Positions 55,723-63,796 of a stretch of 64,000 nt of DNA are shown here, piece by piece. The notes under the pieces are model-generated. The model did no database searches and was not told where the DNA came from. It was given only the letters and a program-made list of their open reading frames with translations. The position numbers and the translations under genes are program-made. This DNA is from Palsa-506 sp963786975 (GTDB lineage Bacteria; Actinomycetota; Actinomycetes; Streptosporangiales; Streptosporangiaceae), in contig CAWBBE010000010.1 of NCBI GenBank assembly GCA_963786975.1, positions 1-64,000 on the forward strand. The letters are read 5' to 3'. Numbering within the stretch: position 1 is the stretch's first letter; every line of letters begins with the position of its first letter.

Positions 55723-56412
55723 CTAAGAGCCCCGGACAATGATCCCGTAGCCGAGCGTCAGCATGTCGTCACAGATCAGCCCGAGCGCCCGGGCGTCGCG
55801 CCCGGTGGCGACGATGGCGGTGTCCCGGCCCAGGTCCCGGATGGCGCCGGCCAGCGCCGCGATATCCCCGGCGGCGAGGTCATCCAGCAGGCTATCGAGC
55901 AGCAGCAGGTCCGGCTGGTGCACCGCGGCCGCGGCGAGCCGCGCCCGCCGGCCGATCATCTCGGGCGCCGTGCGCAGCGGAACCTCCGCCCACGGGGTCA
56001 GGGCGAGCCGGTCGATGATCGCGGCGACGAGCAGGTCGCGGTCGCCGGCTGGCCACCTGGCCTGCCGGGCCGCGTGGTCGACGATCCCGCGGATCCGGAC
56101 GGCGGGCTGCGGCTTCACGGTCCTGCGGGCGACCCCGGTCCGGGCGCGCACGGCCGCGCGCCCGGCGGCCGAAGTCATGTCCTCGCCGAGCACCCGCAGT
56201 TCGCCATGCGCCGGGCGGACCTGGCCGGCCAGCAGGTCAATGATCACGCTGCCCTCGGCGTGGCTGCCGACCGCGATGCCGGCCGACGTGCGGCCAGCCG
56301 TGGCGGCCTCGATCCGGAAGCTGGCCGCCCGGAGCACCCAGCCCGAGCCGCGCCGCACGCCCACGCCGGCCGCGAGCACGGGAGTCACTGCCGCCAGCGC
56401 GTGACCGGGCAC
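55723..56412 (-). CDS. degenerate ABC-type ATPase-like protein
   Basis: The protein has 229 residues (GTG 56412, GGGGGA upstream). The overall order is that of an ABC ATPase, but the key motifs are eroded. The Walker A place reads IAVGSHAEGSVIIDLLAG (no GxxGxGKS/T, no Lys), and the Walker B place reads PDLLLLDSLLDDLAAGD (Asp kept, catalytic Glu replaced by Ser). The signature LSGG is replaced by APEMIGRRARLAAAAVHQ. The frame is intact and codon use looks normal, so it is probably a real, non-hydrolysing protein. No permease gene is adjacent. A regulatory or structural role is possible. Confidence 0.7.
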   Translation of the reverse strand: MPGHALAAVTPVLAAGVGVRRGSGWVLRAASFRIEAATAGRTSAGIAVGSHAEGSVIIDLLAGQVRPAHGELRVLGEDMTSAAGRAAVRARTGVARRTVKPQPAVRIRGIVDHAARQARWPAGDRDLLVAAIIDRLALTPWAEVPLRTAPEMIGRRARLAAAAVHQPDLLLLDSLLDDLAAGDIAALAGAIRDLGRDTAIVATGRDARALGLICDDMLTLGYGIIVRGS

Positions 56413-56547
56413 TCGCGTCGTCCCCCGATCTATCGGTCACCGTCCCGGTCCGCAGTGTAACCCCGCCGTGACTTGCTGTGGGGGAGTTGTTTACGCTCAG
56501 TCACCCGGGTAAGCAGCGGGTTCCCCGGCCGCGCGCCGCGACGGCGG

Positions 56548-56553
56548 TACGGT
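56548..56553 (+). promoter_or_regulatory. -10 box for leaderless MarR gene
   Basis: TACGGT is 6 bases before GTG 56560, without a Shine-Dalgarno sequence. Confidence 0.5.
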
Positions 56554-56559
56554 GTGGCT

Positions 56560-57114
56560 GTGCGGAAGCCACTGGATCTGCCCTTCGACCCGATCATGCG
56601 CGCGGCGCAGATCTGGCAGCGCAGGTTCGGGGACTCGCGGGCCATGGCGGCCGCCACCTCAATCATGCGGGCGCAGCAAATCCTGCTTGCTGAGCTTGAC
56701 GGGCAGCTCCGGCCGTACGGGCTGACCTTCGCCCGGTACGAGGCACTTGTCCTGATCAGCTTCAGCCGGGCCGGCGCGCTGCCGCTGCGGCTGATCGGGC
56801 AGCGGCTGATGGTGCACCCGACCAGCGTTACCAACATCGTTCACCGGCTGGAGCGGCAGGGACTGGTCGTGCGCCGGCCGAACCCGCAGGATGGCCGGGG
56901 CACGCTGGCCGAGATCACCCCGGCGGGCCGCAGCCTGGTGGAGCGCGCGACCAAGGACCTGATGGCGGCGGACTTCGGCGTGGGCGGATTCGCCGCGGCG
57001 GAACTCGACGAGATCTTCGCCCTGCTCCGCGGGCTCCGGGTCACGGCCGGTGACTTCACCGAGCCAGCCGCCGCGCCGTCAGCCGCCGCGCGGTCAGCCG
57101 CTGCGGACGGCTGA
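56560..57114 (+). CDS. MarR-family transcriptional regulator
   Basis: The protein has 184 residues (GTG 56560; GTG 56554 is two codons upstream). The MarR winged helix is seen in LTFARYEALVLISFSRAGALPLRLIGQRLMVHPTSV (helix-turn-helix), TNIVHRLERQGLVVRRPNPQ and the wing DGRGTLAEITPAG. The N-terminus RKPLDLPFDPIMRAAQIW is shared with a Streptomyces MarR protein found in the same mce-meaB-icmA neighbourhood. It is a candidate regulator for the palindrome in front of icmA. The last 21 bases overlap the convergent BNR gene. Confidence 0.9.
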   Translation: MRKPLDLPFDPIMRAAQIWQRRFGDSRAMAAATSIMRAQQILLAELDGQLRPYGLTFARYEALVLISFSRAGALPLRLIGQRLMVHPTSVTNIVHRLERQGLVVRRPNPQDGRGTLAEITPAGRSLVERATKDLMAADFGVGGFAAAELDEIFALLRGLRVTAGDFTEPAAAPSAAARSAAADG

Positions 57115-58575
57115 CCGCTGCCAGGTGCTGCCGCCATCGACCGTGATGAGCACCTCGTGCAGGCCCGCGTCGGCGGGCACGGCGACTCCGTGCCGCTGGT
57201 CGGTCATCCCGACGTAGGAGAAGCCGGTCCGCCCGGCGCCGGCGCCGGGCGGACTGCCGTACGCCTGCCGCCAGTTCGCGCCGCCGTCGGCCGAGACGTC
57301 GATGCAGGTAGTGGTGGCGAGCACCACCAGGCCGCCCTGCGCTGCCGCGAGGGACGTCGCGATTCCTGGCCCCAGTACCGTTCCGGCCGGCTGCCAGCTC
57401 TGCCCGCCGTCCGCCGAGGAGTAGATCTTCTTGACGTACCGCCGGGCGCCGGCCGCCGCCGTGCTCGTGCACGCGACAAAGAGCTGGTCCGAGCCTGCGG
57501 TCAGCATCGGGCCGGCTAGCTGGCCGCTGACCGGCGTAACGGCTGACTGGCAGGGCGCCTGGCAGGCCACCGTCCAGGGCCCGCCGGCCAGCGGCCCGCT
57601 GAGCACAGCGCCGGAAGGCGCGAGCAGGTACCCGGTCCCCGCTGCCGGATTGGTAACCGGGCCCGCGGCGAGCACCAGGCTCGCGGTGGCCGCCTGGCCG
57701 GCCCGGGTCCCGGTTGCCCGCAGGTACCTGGCCGCGCCCGGCACCAGATGCCAGCTGTCGCTGCCCGCGCCGGAAGAGTAGAGCCGGAAGCTGGTGCACT
57801 GCGCCGCGAAGCTGGCGCCCTTGCCGGCGCAGCTGGCGAACAGCGCGAAGGCCCGGTTACCGGCGGTCTCCAGGCTGGTGACCCGCAGGCCGTGCGTGGG
57901 CTCCATGGCCCAGCGAGCGCCGCCGTTGTGGGTGACCCACAATTCCGGGCCGAACGCCCAGCCGTCGCTGGCGTTGAGGAAGCGGAGCCCGCTTACGCCG
58001 GCCGAGCCGGCCGGCGGCCCGGTGACCGGCGCGCTGACCCCGTACCAGGTCTGGCCGTAGTCGGAGGTGCCCGCCAGTGACGTGCAGGCCGCCGCCGCCG
58101 GCGGCGCGCACCGGCCCGGGATGCTGTCCTGGCCGATCACCGCGCCGGTATTGATGCCGATGAAGGTGACCGACGTGGGCCGGAAACCGGCCGGGACCGG
58201 CTGGCCGGACCCGGCCGGCGAGAGCGACGAGTGCGGCAGCGGCGTCGGCAGCGCGGTGGCCGACCGCGACGCGACGGCCCCGCGGCGGTGAGACGGCAAG
58301 CTGGGGGCCGGCCGCCGGGGCAGCTGGCCGGTGATCGCGCTGGGCTGCCCCGGCGCGGCCGGGCTGGGCTGGTGGCCGAGCAGCGAGCCTGCCATCCACG
58401 GGGCGAACGCGAGGCCGGAGACCAGCACGGCGGCCCCGGCAGCTGATGCGATGGCCCGGGCGCCCTTGCGGCGACGCGCCCGCCTGCTCAGCCGCTCGAA
58501 GGTCCCCGGCGGTGGCGGTAGCGGCTGGACGTCGGCGTCCAGCCAGGAGTCGAGCTTGTCGCGGTGGTTACTCAC
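57094..58575 (-). CDS. membrane-anchored BNR-repeat (sialidase-fold) protein
   Basis: The protein has 493 residues and starts 8 bases inside the sigma-factor stop. A cytoplasmic N-terminus with an Arg-rich stretch (SRRARRRKGARAIAS) precedes one membrane helix (AAGAAVLVSGLAFAPWMAG), a Ser/Pro-rich linker and an extracellular beta-propeller. BNR Asp-box motifs appear several times: TSDYGQTWYG, THNGGARWAM, SADGGQSWQPAG, SADGGANWRQAYG and TVDGGSTWQRS. The position and topology, right after an ECF sigma gene, suggest an anti-sigma or sensor role, but I see no ZAS anti-sigma motif. Confidence 0.82.
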   Translation of the reverse strand: MSNHRDKLDSWLDADVQPLPPPPGTFERLSRRARRRKGARAIASAAGAAVLVSGLAFAPWMAGSLLGHQPSPAAPGQPSAITGQLPRRPAPSLPSHRRGAVASRSATALPTPLPHSSLSPAGSGQPVPAGFRPTSVTFIGINTGAVIGQDSIPGRCAPPAAAACTSLAGTSDYGQTWYGVSAPVTGPPAGSAGVSGLRFLNASDGWAFGPELWVTHNGGARWAMEPTHGLRVTSLETAGNRAFALFASCAGKGASFAAQCTSFRLYSSGAGSDSWHLVPGAARYLRATGTRAGQAATASLVLAAGPVTNPAAGTGYLLAPSGAVLSGPLAGGPWTVACQAPCQSAVTPVSGQLAGPMLTAGSDQLFVACTSTAAAGARRYVKKIYSSADGGQSWQPAGTVLGPGIATSLAAAQGGLVVLATTTCIDVSADGGANWRQAYGSPPGAGAGRTGFSYVGMTDQRHGVAVPADAGLHEVLITVDGGSTWQRSAVRSG

Positions 58576-59062
58576 TGGCGTTCCCCACGGCAGCCTTCAG
58601 CCGGGTGCGGGCGTGATGCAGATCCGCCTTGATCGTGCCCTCCGGACGGCCCAGCATCGCCGCTACCTCGCGTACTCCGAAGCCAGCGTAGTAGTGCAGC
58701 AGGAACGCGCTGCGCAGCCGGGCGGGCAGCGCCTCGATGAGAGCCCGGACATCAACGTCCTGCGCGGGATGACAGGCCGGATCCGGCGGCGCAGTCGCGA
58801 TCAGCGTGCGGATAGCGCGGCGTTCCCGCCCGGTCTTCCGCCAGTGGTCCCGGACCAGGTTGGTGGCAATCATGTACAGGTAACTGTGCGGGTTGTCCAG
58901 GCCGGTCCAGCGGGCCAGCAGCCGGGTGAACGCCTCGGAGGCGATCTCGTGCGCGGTCTCGTCGTCATCGACCAGCCTGCGGACCCAGCCGGCCAGCCTC
59001 GGGTAGCTGGCGTTGAAGAGGTCCTCGGCCGCCGCGCGGTCGGCCGTGCGGAGCCTGGCCAC
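58568..59062 (-). CDS. ECF RNA polymerase sigma factor (SigE-like family)
   Basis: The protein has 164 residues. GTG 59062 is chosen because GAGGAAA lies 6 bases upstream; frames from ATG 59173 or GTG 59185 would add an atypical leader. Region 2 is DRAAAEDLFNASYPRLAGWV with ETAHEIASEAFTRLLARW, and region 4 is LPARLRSAFLLHYYAGFGVR with EVAAMLGRPEGTIKADLHHA. It should direct RNA polymerase to a small regulon, probably including its own operon with the BNR membrane protein that follows. Confidence 0.9.
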   Translation of the reverse strand: MARLRTADRAAAEDLFNASYPRLAGWVRRLVDDDETAHEIASEAFTRLLARWTGLDNPHSYLYMIATNLVRDHWRKTGRERRAIRTLIATAPPDPACHPAQDVDVRALIEALPARLRSAFLLHYYAGFGVREVAAMLGRPEGTIKADLHHARTRLKAAVGNASE

Positions 59063-59401
59063 GGAGTTTCCTCGCCGCGCTGCCGGATCCGGCGGCGCTA
59101 CCCAAGGTCCCAGCGCCGTCGCGGCGTCCCCGAGGAGCGCTGCCCGTTCCGCGCCGCTTGCGCTATATCGCATACGTTGTACCACACATTCCGCGGGTCA
59201 CGGCTGAGGCTGCCCGGGCGCAGCGGCGCCCGGGCACTCACTGAGACGACGCAGCGCCGCCGGCGGTTGCCCGGCACCGCACTTTCCTGGCCGGAGCGGG
59301 CCGGCGGGCGCGGCCGGAGGCGCCGCGGCCGCGGCGCGGCCGGGCCGGCGGCATCGCCATGGCCGGCCGCGCCGCGGCGGCGGATAGACTGATAGCCAGA
59401 A

Positions 59402-59419
59402 TAGTAGGACGTCCTACTA
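59402..59419. promoter_or_regulatory. perfect 18-bp palindrome upstream of icmA
   Basis: TAGTAGGACGTCCTACTA reads the same on both strands and lies 28-45 bases before the icmA start. TAGACT at 59385-59390 could be the -10 box, which would put the palindrome just downstream of the transcription start, a typical repressor operator. The 9-bp half-site suits a TetR- or MarR-type dimer. Confidence 0.7.
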
Positions 59420-59446
59420 ACTGGGCGGAGCGCGCGGAGGAACGGC

Positions 59447-61132
59447 ATGGATGCTCGGGGCATAACAGCCGAGGCACGCGAGGGCAGGCAGCGCTGGCAG
59501 CGCCGGTATGACGCGGCGCGGAAGCGCGACGCCGACTTCAGCACGCTGTCCGGGCTGGAGGTCGAGCCTGCCTACGGGCCGCCGCCCGCCGCCGTCGTGC
59601 CCGGCTTCGAGCGGATCGGCTGGCCAGGTGAGTACCCGTTCACCCGCGGCCTCTACCCGGCTGGCTACCGGGGCCGGGCCTGGACGATCCGGCAGTTCTC
59701 CGGGTTCGGCAACGCGGCGGCCACCAACGAGCGGTACAAGATGCTGCTGCGCGGCGGCGGCGGCGGCCTGTCGGTGGCCTTCGACATGCCGACGCTGATG
59801 GGCCGGGACTCCGATGATCCGCGCGCGCTCGGCGAGGTCGGGCACTGCGGCGTGGCCATCGACTCCGCCGCGGACATGGACGTGCTGTTCGCCGGCATCC
59901 CGCTGGCGGATGTCACCACTTCGATGACGATCAGCGGCCCGGCGGTGCCGGTGTTCTGCATGTACCTGGCCGCGGCCGAGCGCCAGGGGGCGGCCACCGC
60001 CGCGCTGAACGGCACCCTGCAGACGGACATCTTCAAGGAGTACATCGCGCAGAAGGAATGGCTGTTCCCGCCGCAGCCGCACCTGCGGCTGATCGGCGAC
60101 CTGATGGAATACTGCGTGCGCCAGATCCCGGACTACAAGCCGCTGTCGGTGTCCGGTTACCACATCAGGGAGGCCGGGTCGACGGCCGCGCAGGAACTCG
60201 CGTTCACGCTGGCGGACGGATTCGGCTACGTAGAACTCGGCCTGTCCCGCGGCCTTGACGTGGAGACGTTCGCGCCGGGGCTGTCGTTCTTCTTCGACGC
60301 GCACATCGACTTCTTCGAGGAGATCGCCAAGTTCCGCGCGGCCCGCCGGATCTGGGCGCGGTGGATGCGTGACGTCTACGGCGCGCGCTCCGACCGGGCC
60401 CAGTGGCTGCGGTTCCACACCCAGACCGCAGGGGTCTCGCTGACCGCGCAGCAGCCCGACAACAACGTGGTCAGGACCGCGATCGAGGCGCTGGCCGCGG
60501 TGCTCGGCGGCACCAACTCGCTGCATACCAACGCCCTGGACGAGGTACTCGCGCTGCCGAGCGAGAAGTCGGCGGAGATCGCGCTGCGTACCCAGCAGGT
60601 GATCATGGAGGAGACCGGGGTGGCCAGCGTCGCGGATCCGCTGGGCGGCTCCTGGTACCTGGAGGCGCTCACCGACCGGCTGGAGGCCGAGGCCGAGCAG
60701 ACGTTCGCCAGGATCCGCGGGATGAGCCCGGACGGCTCGATGACCGGCGGAATCCTGCGCGGCATCGAGGACGGCTGGTTCATGGCGGAGATCGCCGAGG
60801 CGTCCTTCGCGTACCAGCAGAAGCTGGAGAAGGGCGAGAAACGGGTCGTCGGCGTGAACTGCCTCACCGAGACGGTCGAGAAGCCGGTGGAGATCCTCCG
60901 GGTCAGCCACGAGGTCGAGCGGGCTCAGGTGCGCGACCTGGCCGCCCGCCGGTCCGGCCGGGACCAGCCCGTCGTGGACGCGGCCATCGGGAGCATGCTG
61001 ACCGCGGCGCGGACCGGCGCGAACATGATCCCGGCCATGCTGGACGCGGCCCGGGCCGAGGCGACGCTCGGCGAGATCTGCGGGGCGCTGCGCGCGGAAT
61101 GGGGCGATTACGCCGAGGCCCCGGCATTCTGA
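59447..61132 (+). CDS. icmA: isobutyryl-CoA-mutase-type acyl-CoA mutase large subunit
   Basis: The protein has 561 residues (ATG 59447, GGAGGAAC upstream). It is the substrate-binding TIM barrel of a B12-dependent acyl-CoA mutase and lacks the C-terminal B12 domain, so it needs a separate small subunit (IcmB), not seen here. The residues that sort substrates are Phe84 (IRQFSGFGNA, where methylmalonyl-CoA mutase has Tyr) and Gln202 (KEYIAQKEWLF, where it has Arg). These mark the isobutyryl-CoA/n-butyryl-CoA type. GGTNSLHTNALDE and FHTQTAGVSLTAQQP are further family motifs. It links branched-chain (valine) and butyryl-CoA metabolism. Confidence 0.92.
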   Translation: MDARGITAEAREGRQRWQRRYDAARKRDADFSTLSGLEVEPAYGPPPAAVVPGFERIGWPGEYPFTRGLYPAGYRGRAWTIRQFSGFGNAAATNERYKMLLRGGGGGLSVAFDMPTLMGRDSDDPRALGEVGHCGVAIDSAADMDVLFAGIPLADVTTSMTISGPAVPVFCMYLAAAERQGAATAALNGTLQTDIFKEYIAQKEWLFPPQPHLRLIGDLMEYCVRQIPDYKPLSVSGYHIREAGSTAAQELAFTLADGFGYVELGLSRGLDVETFAPGLSFFFDAHIDFFEEIAKFRAARRIWARWMRDVYGARSDRAQWLRFHTQTAGVSLTAQQPDNNVVRTAIEALAAVLGGTNSLHTNALDEVLALPSEKSAEIALRTQQVIMEETGVASVADPLGGSWYLEALTDRLEAEAEQTFARIRGMSPDGSMTGGILRGIEDGWFMAEIAEASFAYQQKLEKGEKRVVGVNCLTETVEKPVEILRVSHEVERAQVRDLAARRSGRDQPVVDAAIGSMLTAARTGANMIPAMLDAARAEATLGEICGALRAEWGDYAEAPAF

Positions 61133-61168
61133 CCGGGCGGCGGTGCCCGGGCAGTCCGGCCGATACGG

Positions 61169-61174
61169 CAGGAT
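61169..61174 (+). promoter_or_regulatory. -10 box for leaderless thioredoxin-TPR gene
   Basis: CAGGAT stands 6 bases before ATG 61181, consistent with a leaderless transcript independent of icmA. Confidence 0.5.
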
Positions 61175-61180
61175 GGAGTC

Positions 61181-62203
61181 ATGCAGCAGCCGCGGGACTT
61201 CTCGCTCCACGGAGCCGTTGACCTGGGTGCGCGGCAGGCCGCCGCGCAGCGCCGGGAGAAGGTATCCAGAACGCCTGGCGCAGACCCGGAGACGGGCGCG
61301 CCAGCCGGGCACGTGATCGACGTAACCGACGAGACGTTCAACGCGGACGTCCTCGACCGGTCCAGGAATGTGCCCGTGATCATGGACTTGTGGGCCGAGT
61401 GGTGCGGGCCGTGCAAGCAGCTAGGGCCGGTGCTGGAAAAGCTCGCCGCCGAGGCGGACGGCGGCTGGGTGCTCGCCAAGGTGGACATCGACGCCAACCC
61501 GCAGCTGCGGGCCGCGCTCCAGGTGCAGAGCATCCCGATGGTCGTGGCGGTGGTCGGCGGCCAGGTCCTGGACGGGTTCCTCGGCGCGCTGCCCGAGGCG
61601 CAGGTCCGGGACTGGGTCAGCCATGTGCTGGCGGCGGCGCAGCAGCTGGGCCTGGCCGGCGGGGCCGGCCAGGCCGGAGCGGCCGAGGCCCAGGGCGGCG
61701 CCGACGCGTCCGGCCAGGCGGCGCCCGGTCAGGGCCGCCCCTACCCGCCGGGCGACGGCCCGATGGGCGGTCCCGGCCAGGATCCGATGGCCGATCCGGC
61801 GTTCGCCGAGGCACAGCAGGCGATGGAGCGCGGCGACCTGGACGGCGCGGCCGGCGCGTTCGAGAAGGTGCTCGCGGCAACGCCCGGCCACCCGGTCGCC
61901 ACGCTGGGGCTGGCGCAGGTCGACCTGATCAGGCGGGTCAACTCGTATGACCAGGCCAAGGCCCGGCGGGATGCGGCCGAGAACCCGGACGACGTCGACG
62001 CCCAGTGCCGGGTCGCCGACATCGACCTGGCCACGGGCCGGATCGAGGAAGGCTTCGACCGCCTGCTCGGAGCCGTCCGGCGGACCTCCGGAGACGATCG
62101 TGATCGCGCCAGGGCGCACCTGGTCAGCCTGTTCGGGGTGTTCCCGCCAAGGGATCCGCGAGTCGCGAAGGCGCGGGCCAGGCTGTCCGGGCTGCTGTTC
62201 TGA
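61181..62203 (+). CDS. thioredoxin-domain protein with TPR-like C-terminus (CnoX/YbbN-like)
   Basis: The protein has 340 residues. The thioredoxin domain (about 45-150) has the redox motif in LWAEWCGPCKQLGPVLEKLA and the cis-Pro in QSIPMVV. A Gly/Gln/Pro-rich linker follows (about 155-205). The last third is helical with a TPR-like pattern (AQQAMERGDLDGAAGAFEKVLA, then ATGRIEEGFDRLLGAVRR). This is the domain order of YbbN/CnoX, a holdase protecting proteins from oxidative damage, but here the CGPC motif is complete, so redox activity is expected. Confidence 0.92.
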   Translation: MQQPRDFSLHGAVDLGARQAAAQRREKVSRTPGADPETGAPAGHVIDVTDETFNADVLDRSRNVPVIMDLWAEWCGPCKQLGPVLEKLAAEADGGWVLAKVDIDANPQLRAALQVQSIPMVVAVVGGQVLDGFLGALPEAQVRDWVSHVLAAAQQLGLAGGAGQAGAAEAQGGADASGQAAPGQGRPYPPGDGPMGGPGQDPMADPAFAEAQQAMERGDLDGAAGAFEKVLAATPGHPVATLGLAQVDLIRRVNSYDQAKARRDAAENPDDVDAQCRVADIDLATGRIEEGFDRLLGAVRRTSGDDRDRARAHLVSLFGVFPPRDPRVAKARARLSGLLF

Positions 62204-62263
62204 GCCACCGGCCGGGCCATCCGGCGGTGGCCGCCGGCTCCGGCAGCGGCCGGCTGCCTGCGG

Positions 62264-62749
62264 TCAGCGGCCGGCCGGGTCCGGCGGCCCGGCGCTGGCC
62301 AGCCGTTCCAGCGCGGGCAGCGCGGCAGCGAGCGCGGCCAGCTGGTCGGGCGGCAGGGTCTGCAGGCTGTCCGCGAGCACGATGGTGGTTTCCTGCCGGA
62401 TGCGCTCCAGCGCCGCGTGCCCGCGCGCGGTGATGGCCAGCGTGCTTGCCCGGGCGTCGCCGGGCACCGCGCACCGCTCGACGTAGCCGAGGTCCTCAAG
62501 CGCGGTAACCATCCTGGTCAGGGTGGATGGCGCGATCCGCTCTGCGGCGGCCAGGTCGCCCAGCCGGAGCGGGCCGGCTGACTCGACGGTCGCCAGCGCG
62601 GCGAGCTGGGTCGGGGTGAGCCCGGCCAGCTCGTGCCTGCGCAGCCGGCGCGACACCCGCGCGATCGCCACCCGCAGCCTGGTGACATCGATCAGGGGCG
62701 CTTCGGCCAGCGCGGCAGCCGCCGCGTTCGTGAGGCCTTCGTCGGACAC
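62264..62749 (-). CDS. MarR-family transcriptional regulator
   Basis: The protein has 161 residues (GTG 62749 with a TACCCT -10 box at 62756-62761, minus strand, 6 bases away). The winged helix is visible: LTPTQLAALATVESAGPLRLGDLAAAERIAPSTLTRMVTA, LEDLGYVERCAVPGDARAST and LAITARGHAAL. A C-terminal dimer helix ends the protein. It is divergent from yqgE with 73 bases between starts, so it may control that gene or itself. Confidence 0.92.
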   Translation of the reverse strand: MSDEGLTNAAAAALAEAPLIDVTRLRVAIARVSRRLRRHELAGLTPTQLAALATVESAGPLRLGDLAAAERIAPSTLTRMVTALEDLGYVERCAVPGDARASTLAITARGHAALERIRQETTIVLADSLQTLPPDQLAALAAALPALERLASAGPPDPAGR

Positions 62750-62810
62750 ACTTGAAGGGTACGTGCTGCCGGGTGGCCCGGGGGGCTGCCTGCCGGGCGG
62801 TGTCCTGTCG

Positions 62811-62816
62811 CATGAT
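62811..62816 (+). promoter_or_regulatory. -10 box for leaderless yqgE
   Basis: CATGAT is 6 bases before ATG 62823; no ribosome binding site is present. Confidence 0.45.
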
Positions 62817-62822
62817 TGGTCC

Positions 62823-63398
62823 ATGGCGGATGATGCCCTCGGGGGAAGGCTGCTCGTCGCGACGCCGCTGCTCGGTGACCCGAACTTCCGGCGCACGGTG
62901 ATCCTGGTCATCGAGGACGACCCGGCCGAGGGCACTCTCGGCGTGGTGCTCAACCGGCCGACCGAGGTAACGGTCGGCCAGGTCCTGGAGCCGTGGACGC
63001 CGCTGGTGACCAGCCCTCCGGTGGTGTTCGAAGGCGGCCCGGTCTCGCCGAACAGCGCGCTTGCGCTGGCCCTGGCCCGCGGCGAGGACGAGCCGCTCGG
63101 CTGGCGGTCGCTGGACGGCTCGGCGGTCATGTCCAGGGTCGGGCTGGTGGACCTGGAAGCGCCGCCCGAACTGCTGGCCGGCGGCGTCTGCGAGTTCCGG
63201 GTGTTCGCCGGCTACGCCGGCTGGGGCCCCGGCCAGCTGGCCGCGGAGATCGACGAGGGCGCCTGGTACGTGCTTCCCGGCGAGCCGGCCGATGCGTTCG
63301 CCGCGGAACCGGGCCGGCTCTGGCATGCGGTGCTGCGGCGGCAGGGCGGCGAGCTGGCCATGATGGCTACCTATCCCGACGATCCGGCGCTGAACTGA
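62823..63398 (+). CDS. YqgE/AlgH family protein
   Basis: The protein has 191 residues. Family pattern: GGRLLVATPLLGDPNFRRTV, GTLGVVLNRPTEVTVGQVLE, VFEGGPVSPNSALALA, RVFAGYAGWGPGQLAAEI and EGAWYVLPGEPADAF. AlgH/YqgE proteins are widely conserved but their molecular role is not settled; links to stress regulation have been reported in other bacteria. Soluble, no signal peptide. Confidence 0.94.
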   Translation: MADDALGGRLLVATPLLGDPNFRRTVILVIEDDPAEGTLGVVLNRPTEVTVGQVLEPWTPLVTSPPVVFEGGPVSPNSALALALARGEDEPLGWRSLDGSAVMSRVGLVDLEAPPELLAGGVCEFRVFAGYAGWGPGQLAAEIDEGAWYVLPGEPADAFAAEPGRLWHAVLRRQGGELAMMATYPDDPALN

Positions 63399-63524
63399 GC
63401 CGCGGAGCCTGCCGCCTGACCTGCGGCACTGACCTCGCAGGACGGACCCCGCGGCGGTGCGCCGGGCCGGGCCGCCGAGGCGGCCGGCCCCGGCGGCAGA
63501 TCCTGGCCGGCCGCCGTCGCGGCG

Positions 63525-63530
63525 TAGACT
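63525..63530 (+). promoter_or_regulatory. -10 box for leaderless DUF3039 gene
   Basis: TAGACT lies 8 bases before GTG 63539 with no Shine-Dalgarno sequence between. Confidence 0.5.
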
Positions 63531-63538
63531 CCCTGAAC

Positions 63539-63796
63539 GTGAGCACTGAGATCCTTCCCGATACCGATACCCGCCAGGACACGGATACCCGCCCCGGCCT
63601 CTCGCATGGCGACGGCGATCACGAGCGGTTCGCGCACTACGTGCAGAAGGACAAGATCGTCGACAGCGCCGTCGGCGGCACTCCGGTGGTCGCGCTATGC
63701 GGCAAGGTATGGGTGCCGACCAGGGATCCGAAGCGCTTCCCGGTCTGCCCTGAGTGCAAGGAGATCTATGAGTCGCTGCCCGAGGGCGACGACTGA
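63539..63796 (+). CDS. DUF3039 family protein
   Basis: The protein has 85 residues (GTG 63539). A Thr/Asp-rich N-terminus (TDTRQDTDTRP) is followed by the family core HYVQKDKIVDSAVGGTPVVA and LCGKVWVPTRDPKRFPVCPE, ending CKEIYESLPEGDD. Three Cys (LCGKVW, VCPEC) and a His could bind zinc. DUF3039 proteins are nearly universal in actinobacteria and of unknown function. The 3' end overlaps pncA on the other strand by 31 bases. Confidence 0.9.
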   Translation: MSTEILPDTDTRQDTDTRPGLSHGDGDHERFAHYVQKDKIVDSAVGGTPVVALCGKVWVPTRDPKRFPVCPECKEIYESLPEGDD

